Source: Macrostomum hystrix (lineage: Eukaryota; Platyhelminthes; Macrostomidae). Taken from it: DNA of 64,000 nucleotides. Numbering within the stretch: the stretch's first letter is position 1; the number at the start of each line of letters is the position of its first letter. The stretch lies in assembly GCA_950097015.1 (NCBI GenBank), contig CATNEN010000003.1, forward strand, positions 11,003,501-11,067,500, written 5' to 3'. Under the pieces are notes generated by a model. That model was not told the origin of the DNA and did not search any database. It saw nothing but the letters and a program-made list of their open reading frames with translations. Of the stretch, positions 46,530-57,600 are shown piece by piece. A program made the position numbers and the translations under genes.

Positions 46530-47845
46530 GGGATAACTCCTGAGAGAATGTAGGGGATAATGAGAGAGAATGTAGGGAATAAATGAGAGAATGTAGGGGA
46601 TAATGAGAGAGAATGTAGGGGATAATGAGAGAGAATGTTGGGGATAAATGAGAGAATGTAGGGGATAATGAGAGAGAATGTAGGGGATAATGAGAGAGAA
46701 TGTAGGGGATAAATGAGAGAGAATGTAGGGGATAATGAGAGAGAATGTTGGGGATAAATGAGAGAGAATGTAGGGGATAATGAGAGAGAATGTAGGGGAT
46801 AAATGAGAGAGAATGTAGGGGATAATGAGAGAGAATGTTGGGGATAAATGAGAGACAATGTAGGGGATAAATGAGAGAGAATGTAGGGAATAAATGAGAG
46901 AGAATGTTGGGGATAAATGAGAGAGAATGTAGGGGATAAATGAGAGAGAATGTAGGGGATAAATGAGAGAGAATGTAGGGGATAATGAGAGAGAATGTTG
47001 GGGATAAATGAGAGACAATGTAGGGGATAAATGAGAGAGAATGTAGGGAATAAATGAGAGAGAATGTAGGGAATAAATGAGAGAGAATGTTGGGGATAAA
47101 TGAGAGAGAATGTAGGGAATAAATGAGAGAGAATGTAGGGAATAAATGAGAGAGAATGTTGGGGATAAATGAGAGAGAATGTAGGGAATAAATGAGAGAG
47201 AATTTAGGGGATAATGAGAGAGAATGTTGGGGATAAATGAGAGACAATGTAGGGGATAAATGAGAGAGAATGTAGGGAATAAATGAGAGAGAATGTAGGG
47301 GATAAATGAGAGAGAATGTAGGGAATAAATGAGAGAGAATGTTGGGGATAAATGAGAGAGAATGTAGGGGATAAATGAGAGAGAATGTAGGGAATAAATG
47401 AGAGAGAATGTTGGGGATAAATGAGAGAGAATGTAGGGAATAAATGAGAGAGAATGTAGGGGATAATGAGAGAGAATGTAGGGGATAAATGAGAGACAAT
47501 GTAGGGGATAAATAAGAGAGAATGTAGGGAATAAATGAGAGAGAATGTAGGGGATAAATGAGAGAGAATGTAGGGAATAAATGAGAGAGAATGTTGGTGA
47601 TAAATGAGAGAGAATGTAGGGGATAACTGAGAGAGAATGTAGGGGATAAATGAGAGAGAATGTAGGGGATAACTGAGAGAGAATGTAGGGGATAAATGAG
47701 AGAGAATGTAGGGAATAAATGAGAGAGAATGTAGGGGATAAATGAGAGAGAATGTAGGGGATAAATGAGAGAGAATGTAGGGGATAAATGAGAGAGAATG
47801 TTGGGGATAACTGAGAGAGAATGTAGGGGATAAATGAGCGATGTA
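46530..47845. repeat. 22/23-bp minisatellite, about 57 copies
   Basis: The unit contains GAGAGAATGTAGGGGATAAA then TGA. Variants TTGGGGAT, AGGGAAT, GAGACAAT and a one-base-shorter ATAATGAG recur in ordered blocks. On the minus strand two overlapping frames stay open for about 490 codons each, a pure consequence of stop-free units. Confidence 0.95.
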
Positions 47846-49230
47846 AGATAATGACACAGAAGTGACGGAATCCATGGCTTAGCTTCCGACGGAATGTCAC
47901 AGAACAGAACAGATAGGAAAATTGCACTGACGGAATTAGAAGGCATCTGTCGAATCAAGCATTGTCTGTCCTAGTTCTGCTTATAGGCAAGGCGAATTCT
48001 AGGAAACAGCGCGCTATTTTGCAGATATAATGACCGACAACGCCAAGGCAGGATGTCCCTATACACAATAAGGATGTCCCGCCCTGCCCCCGTTCGCTGA
48101 GCACTTTGCCTCGATTCCATGGGTCCTGCCACTAGGGGAGGGTGGGTGTAGCGATCCCACGAGACCCCCTCCCTCCGCGCCTCCAACCCAACCTCCTCAG
48201 ATGCTCCTCCTGCTGGGTGACGTCTTCTTCTTTCTGCATTCCCTGCCAGTGTTGTGCCAAACACATCCTTAGACAGCAGAACACGATTCTGTCTGTCTGT
48301 CTCTCTGCCCCTACTCTCTCCTCAGTCAGATAGACTCATCTCGAGGGGACTCACAACACGGAGGATGAGATGTCAGGGAGGTTAGCGGGTTGGGGCCAGA
48401 AGGGAAGGGCGAGGTTGGTTAGGGGGGGTTAGCGAAAGCCGCTGCCGCTGCTGCCGCAGTTGAACTGTCTGCGGTCACACAAGAGCTTCGGCTCGCGTGC
48501 CGTTCGGCAGGCATCGCATCTCGCGGCCGGCACAACCTCTCTCCTTTCCACATTTGTTAGGAGAAGGCAGGACAGGGGGGTGACTGAGGAGAGTGGAAAG
48601 GACTGTGGGGGGGCATGGGATAGGGGCTCACACAGGGCCAGGGGTTCTTGGCTCCCCGCCCCGCATCCGTATGCAAAACAGCGTCTGTGTCGGACTGCTC
48701 AAAGCCTCCTCCTCACTACTCAAAACTGTGTCTCTCTCTCTGTGTGTGTGTATCTTTTTTTTGCTTAGCAGCGCGTCGATTGGCTCAAAAACGATCTCAA
48801 AACCCTATACCTGCCCCAAGCCGGCCAACCCCAGCACTTCATCCTCCTTGCCAGCCTTCCTCCGTTCCCCCTGAGAATTCTCAATACGCACGCTCTCATC
48901 TCACACTGTGTCTAATCCTCTGAGTCTTATATTACCCTTCGCTTGAAGCATCTGTCAACATATCAATCGATTAACTATTTTGAAATTGTTTTTTTTGAGT
49001 TCAGGGAAATTAAAAAAAATAATTATAATATTGTGTTACCCAACACTGCGCTAATGTAGATTAGATTGTAAAGAAAGACAGTTCCTAAGATTCGACAGTC
49101 CTCGTAGTATCGAGGTCTCAGATTTCAGTCGCTAAATTTCTTCTAATTTAGTCCGCTAAATCTGATCGTCGAACAGAACAGAAAATCATAAATTAATAGT
49201 TCCAATTAACCCGGACACACCCCCAAATAG
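47846..49230 (+). other. GC-richer segment (47.95-48.93 kb) then AT-rich DNA: candidate exon or promoter
   Basis: Between arrays the DNA turns GC- and CpG-richer than any non-exonic stretch nearby. At 48430-48557 a frame reads Ala6-VELSAVTQELRLACRSAG followed by IASRGRHN, with codon use like the real exons, preceded by CCGCTGCTGCCGCAG (possible acceptor) and ending at TAG 48558-48560. It may be an exon or a promoter-proximal island for the downstream gene. From 48930 it is AT-rich and featureless. Confidence 0.35.
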
Positions 49231-49418
49231 GCATGGAGGATTTGGAGCGAAGCGTGGCTGTACTGGTGAAAATGTCTGCTACTGCGGATAATTTGCCAAC
49301 CATCTGTCACGGTCTGGGCAGTTTTGTGTCTGAAATCATCAATATCCAAGGTGTCAGCCTGGATGATGAGAAACTGATGGATCGCCATTTGAATACTCTG
49401 CTGTGGCACCTGCTCAAG
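49231..49418 (+). CDS. Large helical (armadillo-like) protein: first recognised exon
   Basis: The ATG at 49233 opens 62 codons (MEDLERSVAVLVKMSATADN .. LMDRHLNTLLWHLLK) ending at a clean donor (AAG|GTGAGT). CAAATAG precedes GC-ATG, so the segment may be an internal exon entered in phase 1 (G+GC = Gly) rather than the first coding exon. The peptide is amphipathic helical. The next exon continues in phase 0. The whole gene runs to the right window edge with at least five exons. I do not recognise the ortholog. Confidence 0.75.
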
Positions 49419-49469
49419 GTGAGTAATACCGTTCTCTTATGGATTGTTATGGAAAGGTAGAGTGATTAA

Positions 49470-49988
49470 GACAAAGGTAGATTGATCTTAGACAAAGGTA
49501 GAGTGAACTTAGGCAAAGGTAGAGTGAACTTAGGCAAAGGTAGAGTGAACTTAGACAAAGGTAGAGTGAACTTGGACAAAGGTAGAGTGAACTTAGACAA
49601 AGGTAGAGTGAACTTAGGCAAAGGTAGAGTGAACTTGGACAAAGGTAGAGTGAACTTAGACAAAGGTAGAGTGAACTTAGACAAAGGTAGAGTGAACTTA
49701 GACAAAGGTAGAGTGAACTTAGACAAAGGTAGAGTGAACTTAGACAAAGGTAGAGTGAACTTAGACAAAGGTAGAGTGAACTTAGGCAAAGGTAGAGTGA
49801 ACTTAGACAAAGGTAGAGTGAACTTAGACAAAGGTAGAGTGAACTTAGACAAAGGTAGAGTGAACTTAGACAAAGGTAGAGTGAACTTAGACAAAGGTAG
49901 AGTGAACTTGGACAAAGGTAGAGTGAACTTAGACAAAGGTAGAGTGAACTTTGACAAAGGTAGAGTGAACTTAGACAAAGAACTCTAG
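49470..49988. repeat. 21-bp minisatellite (intron), about 24 copies
   Basis: The unit is GGTAGAGTGAACTTAGACAA plus A, with GGCAAA and TTGGAC variants. It begins 50 bp after the exon donor. Each unit contains AAAG|GTAGAG, resembling a weak 5' splice site. Confidence 0.95.
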
Positions 49989-50037
49989 TTTCTGATGAAG
50001 CAATGAAGATTGCTTCATCATTGAGAGAAACTAGAGT
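49982..50037. other. Foldback hairpin at an array boundary
   Basis: ACTCTAGTTTCT and GATGAAGCAAT (49982-50004) are followed by loop GAAG and then their exact complements ATTGCTTCATC (50009-50019) and AGAAACTAGAGT (50026-50037), with a 6-base bulge. This 23-bp stem sits exactly where the 21-bp array ends and another short array begins. Confidence 0.9.
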
Positions 50038-50112
50038 GACATTGAGAGAAACTAGAGTGACACACTGAGAGACACTAGAGTGACAGACTGAGAGACACTA
50101 GAGTGACAGAGT
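50020..50112. repeat. Short ~21-bp repeat (GAGAGAAACTAGAGTGACA), 4-5 copies
   Basis: Units vary between GAGAGAAACTAGAGTGAC and GAGAGACACTAGAGTGACAG. The right arm of the hairpin is the first unit. The rest of 50113-50529 is unique and AT-rich. Confidence 0.9.
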
Positions 50113-50529
50113 AATGCAAACAGACTACCAGAAAATACAATATATTATACAGGGATTTTATTGTAGGTTGTTTGGTTGAGATGCTCGCACTGTAAGAGTT
50201 ATTCAAGATTTTCAGGATCCAAGCGTCAAGGAAGCACTGAGGACAGGAAGGAAGTAAGGAATACTAAGATAGGAAATAGAAATATTCCATTTTCCGCAAT
50301 TTTTGGCAGCCGTTTTCCGGAACGGTTAGCAGAGATAAAAGAGGATAGATGATAGATCAAATATATCTTACTTGGCCAAATAGCTGGTTGATCTTATCAT
50401 CTCTCAATTAATCTACTAAGTTAGGCAGGTTCAAGAAATTCTTTATCTAATGTCAACAAATGTTGATTTACGAGTATCTAAGAGTTCCTTCAGTTTCATT
50501 CTTAAGTTCTAAACAAAAATTAGTTGGGT

Positions 50530-51340
50530 ATTCTTAACTGTCTAACAGCTGTCTGTTCCTGTCTAACAGGTGACTGTTCCTGTCTAACAGGTGACTGTTC
50601 CTGTCTAACAGGTGACTGTTCTTGTTTAACAGGTGACTGTTCCTGTCTAACAGCTGTCTGTTCCTGTCTAACAGGTGACTGTTCCTGTCTAACAGGTGAC
50701 TGTTCCTGTCCAACAGCTGTCTGTTCCTGTCTAACAGCTGTCTGTTCCTGTCTAACAGGTGACTGTTCCTGTCTAACAGGTGACTGTTCCTGTCTAACAG
50801 GTGACTGTTCCTGTCTAACAGGTGACTGTTCCTGTCTAACAGGTGACTGTTCCTGTCTAACAGGTGACTGTTCCTGTCTAACAGGTGACTGTTCTTGTCT
50901 AACAGGTGACTGTTCCTGTCTAACAGGTGACTGTTCCTGTCTAACAGGTGACTGTTCCTGTCTAACAGGTGACTGTTCCTGTCTAACAGCTGTCTGTTCC
51001 TGTCTAACAGGTGACTGTTCCTGTCTAACAGGTGACTGTTCCTGTCTAACAGGTGACTGTTCCTGTCTAACAGGTGACTGTTCCTGTCTAACAGGTGACT
51101 GTTCCTGTCTAACAGGTGACTGTTCCTGTCTAACAGGTGACTGTTCCTGTCTAACAGGTGACTGTTCCTGTTTAACAGGTGACTGATTTTGTCTAACAGG
51201 TGACTGTTCCTGTTTAACAGGTGACTGTTCCTGTCTAACAGGTGACTGTTCCTGTTTAACAGGTGACTGTTCCTGTCTAACAGGTGACTGTTCCTGTCTA
51301 AAAGGAGACTGTTCCTGTCTAACAGTATTTCTGAAAATGG
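50530..51340 (+). repeat. 21-bp minisatellite with splice-site-like units, about 38 copies
   Basis: The unit is TTCCTGTCTAACAGGTGACT plus G. On the sense strand most units read pyrimidine tract, CTAAC (branch-point-like), CAG, then GTGACT (donor-like). About six units instead have CAGCTGTCT, losing the donor-like GT. It lies 70 bp upstream of the next exon's real acceptor. Both strands are open as 7-residue repeats; not genes. Confidence 0.95.
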
Positions 51341-51407
51341 GATCATCATGTATTTCTACTAAGCTTTGGCTCAATAAAAACGTTAATTATGTAATTGTTT
51401 TTAATAG

Positions 51408-52337
51408 GCATGCGAAGAGGCCCTACTAAACCAAGACTGCACTGTTGTCGTCGGTGGCAGCGGCAGCGGCAGCGGACTGTTCTCAGCCGCATACGCCAGC
51501 ATGGCAAGCCTGTTAGAACACGCTTTCGAACTTTTGAAAGCTCGGCACGCGTTGCACTTTACGGCGTTGAATTTCCTGAACCGGCTGGTTAATCTCGCAT
51601 TCGCCTCCGGAGTCTACGACCACCTCAGCGCCGTAGCCGCTGACTTCGACGATTCCCCGCCATCCGATGGCACCGACAGCCATCGCCAGTTCTCCGCCAT
51701 GATCGCCAAGCATCACCAATCGCATTCTGGTCATCACCATCACCACCATCATCAGCACCAGTCAACTACCCAGCAGCGTCGGCATTCGCTAGCTACAACG
51801 CTTATCTCATTGCGCGGCGGTGTCAGACTAGGCAGCAGCGGCGACGGTGGCGACGCAGTCTCCGGCGTTGGCGGCGTTGGTAGCGGCGGCGGCGTCGGTG
51901 GTCTGGGATCCGGCGGAGGCGCCGTTTCTTCCGGCGGCTGTCAGCGTCGAGAAAGTGAGACTGGCGGCATTGGCGGTCTAGTTGGCGGCGACGGTGGCGG
52001 CGGCGGAGGCGGCGGCGGCGGAGTAGGTCCCGGCGGTCTGGGTCCATTGGATACCAGCTCGGCTGGAAGTTCGGTGATTGAAAGACTCTACCAGATGGAG
52101 CCGGGCCTAGTGATTGGCATCATTCACAATGGCCTCACAATGCAGAGTCGGGCGTTGAACTTTCGGCCGCGATGTACGCCGAGCACAAGGCTGAAGTCTT
52201 GCGCCATTCATTGCAATCAAATCCTAGCAGCCAGGCTGCTGGTGGTCATGTGCCACAGTCCGTACTTTCAGGCCAGATTAGTGTCAGAGGGACACCTGAG
52301 AAAGCTGGTGGACACACTCGATCCAAATTATGACCCG
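51408..52337 (+). CDS. Armadillo-like protein, exon 2
   Basis: Acceptor TTTTTAATAG, donor CCG|GTAAAT, 310 codons, phase 0 at both ends. It starts ACEEALLNQDC, then helical LFSAAYASMASLLEHAFELL and FTALNFLNRLVNLAFASGVY. A long low-complexity insert follows: a His-rich run (HHHHHHHQHQ, about 51736-51765) and Gly-rich runs (51820-52040, including ten consecutive glycines). The helical fold resumes with VIERLYQMEPGLVIGIIHNG, HCNQILAARLLVVMCHSPYF and LRKLVDTLDPNYDP. The helix-turn-helix rhythm suggests armadillo/HEAT-type repeats (inference). The insert is probably a disordered loop. Confidence 0.8.
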
Positions 52338-52384
52338 GTAAATATGCTTTGCCTTGTCTGTCATGCCCTTTTTGACGAGTGCAT

Positions 52385-53760
52385 CCTACCCTTCTGATTG
52401 ATCACTGATCTGATCCCTAATCTACTGATCCTATCCTGATTGATCCCTAATCTACTCATCCCTTCCTGATAGATCCCTAGTCTACTGATCCCATCCTGAT
52501 TGATCCCTAATCTAATTATCCGTAATCTAATGATCCCTAATCGAATGATCCCATCCTGCTTGATCTCTAATCTACTGATCCCATCCTGATTGATCCCTAA
52601 TCTAATGATCCCATCTTGATTGATCCCTAATCTAATGATCTCATCTTGATTGATCCCTAATCTAATGATCTCATCTTGATTGATCCCTAATCTAATGATC
52701 CCATCTTGATTGATCTCTAATCTACTGATCTCATATTGATTGATCCCTAATCTAATGATCCCATCTTGATTGATCCCTAATCTAATGATCCCATCTTGAT
52801 TGATCCCTAATCTAATGATCCCATCTTGATTGATCTCTAATCTAATGATCCTATCTTGATTGATCTCTAATCTACTGATCTCATATTGATTGATCCCTAA
52901 TCTAATGATCCCATCCTGATTGATCCCTAATCTTCTGATCCTATCCTGATTGATCCCTAATCGACTCATCCCTTCCTGATTGATCCCTAATCTACTCATC
53001 CCTTCCTGATAGATCCCTAATCTAATTATCCGTAATCTAATGATCCCTAATCGAATGATCCCATCCTGCTTGATCTCTAATCTACTGATCCCATCCTGAT
53101 TGATCCCTAATCGACTCATCCCTTCCTGATTGATCCCTAATCTACTCATCCCTTCCTGATAGATCCCTAATCTAATTATCCGTAATCTAATGATCCCTAA
53201 TCGAATGATCCCATCCTGCTTGATCTCTAATCTACTGATCCCATCCTGATTGATCCCTAATCTACTGATCCCATCCTGATTGATCCCTAATCTAATGATC
53301 CCATCTTGATTGATCCCTAATCTAATGATCCCATCCTGCTTAATCTCTAATCTACTGATCCCATCCTGATTGATCCCTAATCTACTCATCCCTTCCTGAT
53401 AGATCCCTAATCTAATTATCCGTAATCTAATGATCCCTAATCTAATGATCCCATCCTGATTGATCCCTAATCTACTGATCCCATCCTGATTGATCCCTAA
53501 TCTACTCATCCCTTCCTGATAGATCCCTAATCTAATTATCCGTAATCTAATGATCCCTAATCTAATGATCCCATCCTGATTGATCCCTAATCTAATGATC
53601 TCATCTTGATTGATCCCTAACCTACTGATCCCCTCCTGATTGATCCCTAATCTAATGATCCCCTCTTGATTGATCCCTAATCTACTGATCCCCTCCTGAT
53701 TGATCCCTTATCTGCTGATCCCCTTCTGATTAATCCCTAATCTAGCAACCCCTAATCTTA
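52385..53760. repeat. 30-bp minisatellite (intron), about 45 copies
   Basis: The unit contains TGATCCCTAATCTACTGATC followed by CCATCCTGAT. Variants CTCATCCCTTCC, ATCTTGAT and the short TAATTATCCGTAATCTAATG block recur in order (about 52510, 53025, 53175, 53415 and 53535), showing block duplication. The array fills the whole intron between donor 52338 and acceptor 53771. The 382-codon minus frame is artefactual. Confidence 0.95.
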
Positions 53761-53771
53761 AAAAATTTCAG

Positions 53772-54018
53772 CATTTGCTCTGCTTGCTTCTCCAAGCACT
53801 TTGTTGCCTCACGTTGGATCCGTCATTCCATGAGTCTCTCATCGACCTGCTCATAACAGACAATCTCCTGCAACTGCTACTGCCATCAGACGAATGGTAC
53901 TACACAAACCACACAACCAAATATGCTCCCTATGTCAAATTTTTGGCCACTAGAATGCTGGTTCATTTGGGCCAATTTCACTGCCTGGGCGGCCGGTTCG
54001 ACCTGTTTAATCAACAAG
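53772..54018 (+). CDS. Armadillo-like protein, exon 3
   Basis: Acceptor AAATTTCAG, donor CAAG|GTGAGA, 82 codons plus one base (phase 1 out). The peptide HLLCLLLQALCCLTLDPSFH, ESLIDLLITDNLLQLLLPSD, EWYYTNHTTKYAPYVKFLAT, RMLVHLGQFHCLGGRFDLF is strongly helical and Leu-rich with a short aromatic segment (WYYTNHTTKY). The dense, non-repetitive coding sequence contrasts sharply with the arrays on both sides. Confidence 0.85.
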
Positions 54019-54074
54019 GTGAGAGTCCTGGCTTCTCATTTTAATGTTGCTCTGCGTGTTTACAGTGGCCTTTT

Positions 54075-54542
54075 TAAACATTTCATTACATTTCATTACA
54101 TTTCATTACATTTCATTACATTTCATTACATTTCATTACATTTCATTACATTTCATTACATTTCATTACATTTCATTACATTTCATTACATTTCATTACA
54201 TTTCATTACATTTCATTACATTTCATTACATTTCATTACATTTCATTACATTTCATTACATTTCATTACATTTCATTACATTTCATTACATTTCATTACA
54301 TTTCATTACATTTCATTACATTTCATTACATTTCATTACATTTCATTACATTTCATTACATTTCATTACATTTCATTACATTTCATTACATTTCATTACA
54401 TTTCATTACATTTCATTACATTTCATTACATTTCATTACATTTCATTACATTTCATTACATTTCATTACATTTCATTACATTTCATTACATTTCATTACA
54501 TTTCATTACATCTCATTACATTTCATTACATTTCATTACATT
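54075..54542. repeat. 10-bp array (TTTCATTACA), about 46 copies, nearly perfect
   Basis: Only one substitution is visible (TCTCATTACA at 54511) in about 460 bp, making it the most homogeneous minisatellite in the window apart from the 8-bp one. It fills a 544-bp intron. With 10-bp units all three plus frames are open. Confidence 0.97.
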
Positions 54543-54562
54543 AAATACTCCATCAATTCCAG

Positions 54563-54726
54563 CATTCGGGCACCTCTGGAATCCGCTGAGGCACCCGCAG
54601 CCGCACTTCAGCAGTCCTGAGGACGCATTCGTTGAGCAGATGGCTCTCGGTTCGTCGCTTTACCACATCGAAGACGGAAGCCTTAGGGCCAGCGCCCTCG
54701 AAGGCATTGTTCTCATGCTGACAGAC
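54563..54726 (+). CDS. Armadillo-like protein, exon 4
   Basis: Acceptor CAATTCCAG, donor GAC|GTGAGT, 164 nt, entered in phase 1 and left in phase 0. It encodes AFGHLWNPLRHPQPHFSSPE, DAFVEQMALGSSLYHIEDGS, LRASALEGIVLMLTD. The phases join exon 3 and exon 5 exactly. Confidence 0.85.
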
Positions 54727-54854
54727 GTGAGTGACTCAAAACTTTCTATTTGGAAGGCTAGGAGGAAGCAGTACCAGATTTTCCGATGGGATATTGACAA
54801 CCGAAATGGGAAAAAGTGCTAAAAATTTAAATGGCTTACGCGAAAACCGATGGC

Positions 54855-57124
54855 GATAATATCGCGAGATTAGGAAGAATGGCGAGAGTGGGAAGAAGGG
54901 CGAGAGTGGGGAAAATTACGAGAGGGGGAAGAATGACGAGAGTGGGAAGAATGGCGAGAGTGGGAAGAATGGTTAGAGTGGGAAGAATGGCGAGAGTGGG
55001 AAGAATGGCGAGAGTGGGAAGAATGGTTAGAGTGGGAAGAATGGCGAGAGTGGGAAAAATTACGAGAGGGGGAAGAATGGTTAGAGGGGGAAGAATGACG
55101 AGAGTGGGAAGAATGGTTAGAGTGGGAAGAATGGCGAGAGTGGGAAGAATGGCGAGAGTGGGAAGAATGGCGAGAGTGGGAAGAATGGCGAGAGTGGGAA
55201 AAATTACGAGAGGGGGAAGAATGGTTAGAGTGGGAAGAATGGCGAGAGTGGGAAGAATGGCGAGAGTGGGAAGAATGGCGAGAGTGGGAAGAAGGGCGAG
55301 AGTGGGAAGAATGGCGAGAGTGGGAAGAATGGCGAGAGTGGGAAGAATGGCGAGAGTGGGGAAAATTACGAGAGGGGGAAGAATGGTTAGAGTGGGAAGA
55401 ATGGCGAGAGTGGGAAGAAGGGCGAGAGTGGGAAGAATGGCGAGAGTGGGAAGAATGGCGAGAGTGGGAAGAATGGCGAGAGTGGGAAGAATGGCGAGAG
55501 TGGGGAAAATTACGAGAGGGGGAAGAATGGTTAGAGTGGGAAGAATGGCGAGAGTGGGAAGAATGGCGAGAGGGGGAAGAATGGTTAGAGTGGGAAGAAT
55601 GGCGAGAGTGGGAAGAATGACGAGAGTGGGAAGAATGGCGATAGTTGGGAGAATGGCCAGAGTGGGAAAGAATGACGATAGTGGGATTTGGGAAGAATGG
55701 CGAGAGTGGGAAGAATGGTTAGAGTGGGAAGAATGGCGAGAGTGGGAAGAATGGCGAGAGTGGGAAGAATGGCGAGAGTGGGAAGAATGGCGAGAGTGGG
55801 AAGAATGGAGAGCGTGGGAAGAATGGCGATAGTTGGGAGAATGGCCAGAGTGGGAAAGAATGACGATAGTGGGATTTGGGAAGAATGGCGAGAGTGGGAA
55901 GAATGGCGAGAGTGGGAAGAATGGCGAGAGTAAGAAGAATGGCGAGAGTGGGAAGAATGGCGAGAGTAAGAAGAATGGCGAGAGTGGGAAGAATGGCGAG
56001 AGTAAGAAGAATGGCCAGAGTGGGAAGGATGGCGATAGTGGGGAGAATGGCCAGAGTGGGAAAGAATGGCCAGAGTGGGAAAGAATGGCCAGAGTGGGAA
56101 GAATGGCGAGCGTGGGAAGAATGGCGATAGTTGGGAGAATGGCCAGAGTGGGAAAGAATGACGATAGTGGGATTTGGGAAGAATGGCGAGAGTCGGAAGA
56201 ATGGCGAGAGTGGGAAGAATGGCGAGAGTAAGAAGAATGGCGAGAGTGGGAAGAATGGCGAGAGTAAGAAGAATGGCGAGAGTGGGAAGGATGGCGATAG
56301 TGGGGAGAATGGCCAGAGTGGGAAAGAATGGCCAGAGTGGGAAAGAATGGCCAGAGTGGGAAGAATGGCGAGCGTGGGAAGAATGGCGATAGTTGGGAGA
56401 ATGGCCAGAGTGGGAAAGAATGACGATAGTGGGATTTGGGAAGAATGGCGAGAGTGGGAAGAATGGCGAGAGTGGGAAGAATTGCGAGAGTGGGAAGAAT
56501 GGCGAGAGTAAGAAGAATGGCGAGTGTGGGAAGAATGGCTAGAGTAAGAAGAATGGCGAGAGTGGGAAGAATGGCGAGAGTGGTAAGAATGGCGAGAGTG
56601 GGAAAGAATGACGAGAGTGGGAAGAATGGCGAGAGTGGGAAGAATGGTTAGAGTGGGAAGAATGGCGAGAGTGGGAAGAATGGAGAGCGTGGGAAGAATG
56701 GCGAGAGTTGGGAGAATGGCCAGAGTGGGAAGAATGGCGAGCGTGGGAAGAATGGCGAGAGTTGGGAGAATGGCCAGAGTGGGAAAGAATGACGATAGTG
56801 GGATTTGGGAAGAATGGCGAGAGTGGGAAGAATGGCGAGAGTGGGAAGAATGGCGAGAGTGGGAAGAATGGCCAGAGTGGGAAGAATGGCGAGAGTGGGA
56901 AGAATTGCGAGAGTGGGAAGAATGGCGAGAGTGGGAAGAATGGAGAGCGTGGGAAGAATGGCGATAGTTGGGAGAATGGCCAGAGTGGGAAAGAATGACG
57001 ATAGTGGGATTTGGGAAGAATGGCGAGAGTGGGAAGAATGGCGAGAGTGGGAAGAATGGCGAGAGTAAGACGAATGGCGAGAGTGGGAAGAATGGCGAGA
57101 GTAAGAAGAATGGCGAGAGTGGGA
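54855..57124. repeat. 18-bp purine-rich minisatellite, about 125 copies
   Basis: The unit is GGGAAGAATGGCGAGAGT, with TTAGAG, CCAGAG, GAGCGT, AAATTACGAGAGGG and GTAAGAAG variants. A composite block ending in GGAAAGAATGACGATAGTGG and GATTTGGG recurs at about 55670, 55850, 56150, 56420, 56780 and 56990, a higher-order repeat of roughly 180-370 bp. Confidence 0.95.
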
Positions 57125-57600
57125 AGAGTGGTGAGAGGGAAGAGTGGTGAGAGGGAAGAGTGGTGAGAGGGAAGAGTGGTGAGAGGGAAGAGTGGTGAGA
57201 GGGAAGAGTGGTGAGAGGGAAGAGTGGTGAGAGGGAAGAGTGGTGAGAGGGAAGAGTGGTGAGAGGAAAGAGTGGTGAGACGGAAGAGTGGTGAGAGGGA
57301 AGAGTGGTGAGAGAGAAGAATGCTGAGAGGGAAGAGTGGTGAGAGGGAAGAGTGGTGAGAGGGAAGAGTGGTGAGAGGGAAGAGTGGTGAGAGGGAAGAG
57401 TGGTGAGACGGAAGAGTGGTGAGAGGGAAGAGTGGTGAGAGGGAAGAGTGGTGAGAGGAAAGAGTGGTGAGACGGAAGAGTGGTGAGAGGGAAGAGTGGT
57501 GAGAGGGAAGAGTGGTGAGAGGGAAGAGTGGTGAGAGGGAAGAGTGGTGAGAGGGAAGAGTGGTGAGAGGGAAGAGTGGTGAGAGGGAAGAGTGGTGAGA
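57125..57600. repeat. 16-bp purine repeat (GTGAGAGGGAAGAGTG), about 29 copies
   Basis: Embedded between stretches of the 18-bp array. The unit resembles the 18-mer with two bases lost (GAGAGTGGGAAGAATGG versus GAGAGGGAAGAGTGG). Variants GAGACGG and GAGAGGAAAG recur in blocks. Confidence 0.95.

Noticed and set aside
46458-47958. Two ~490-codon minus-strand frames (Leu/Ser/Pro/His-rich)
   Set aside because: Translation of a 22/23-bp repeat that lacks stops in all frames; overlapping frames are equally long, which a gene would not show.
48460-48768. 102-codon plus frame in the GC-rich island
   Set aside because: The other frame across the same bases has more exon-like codon use and a matching phase; this one looks like a shadow.
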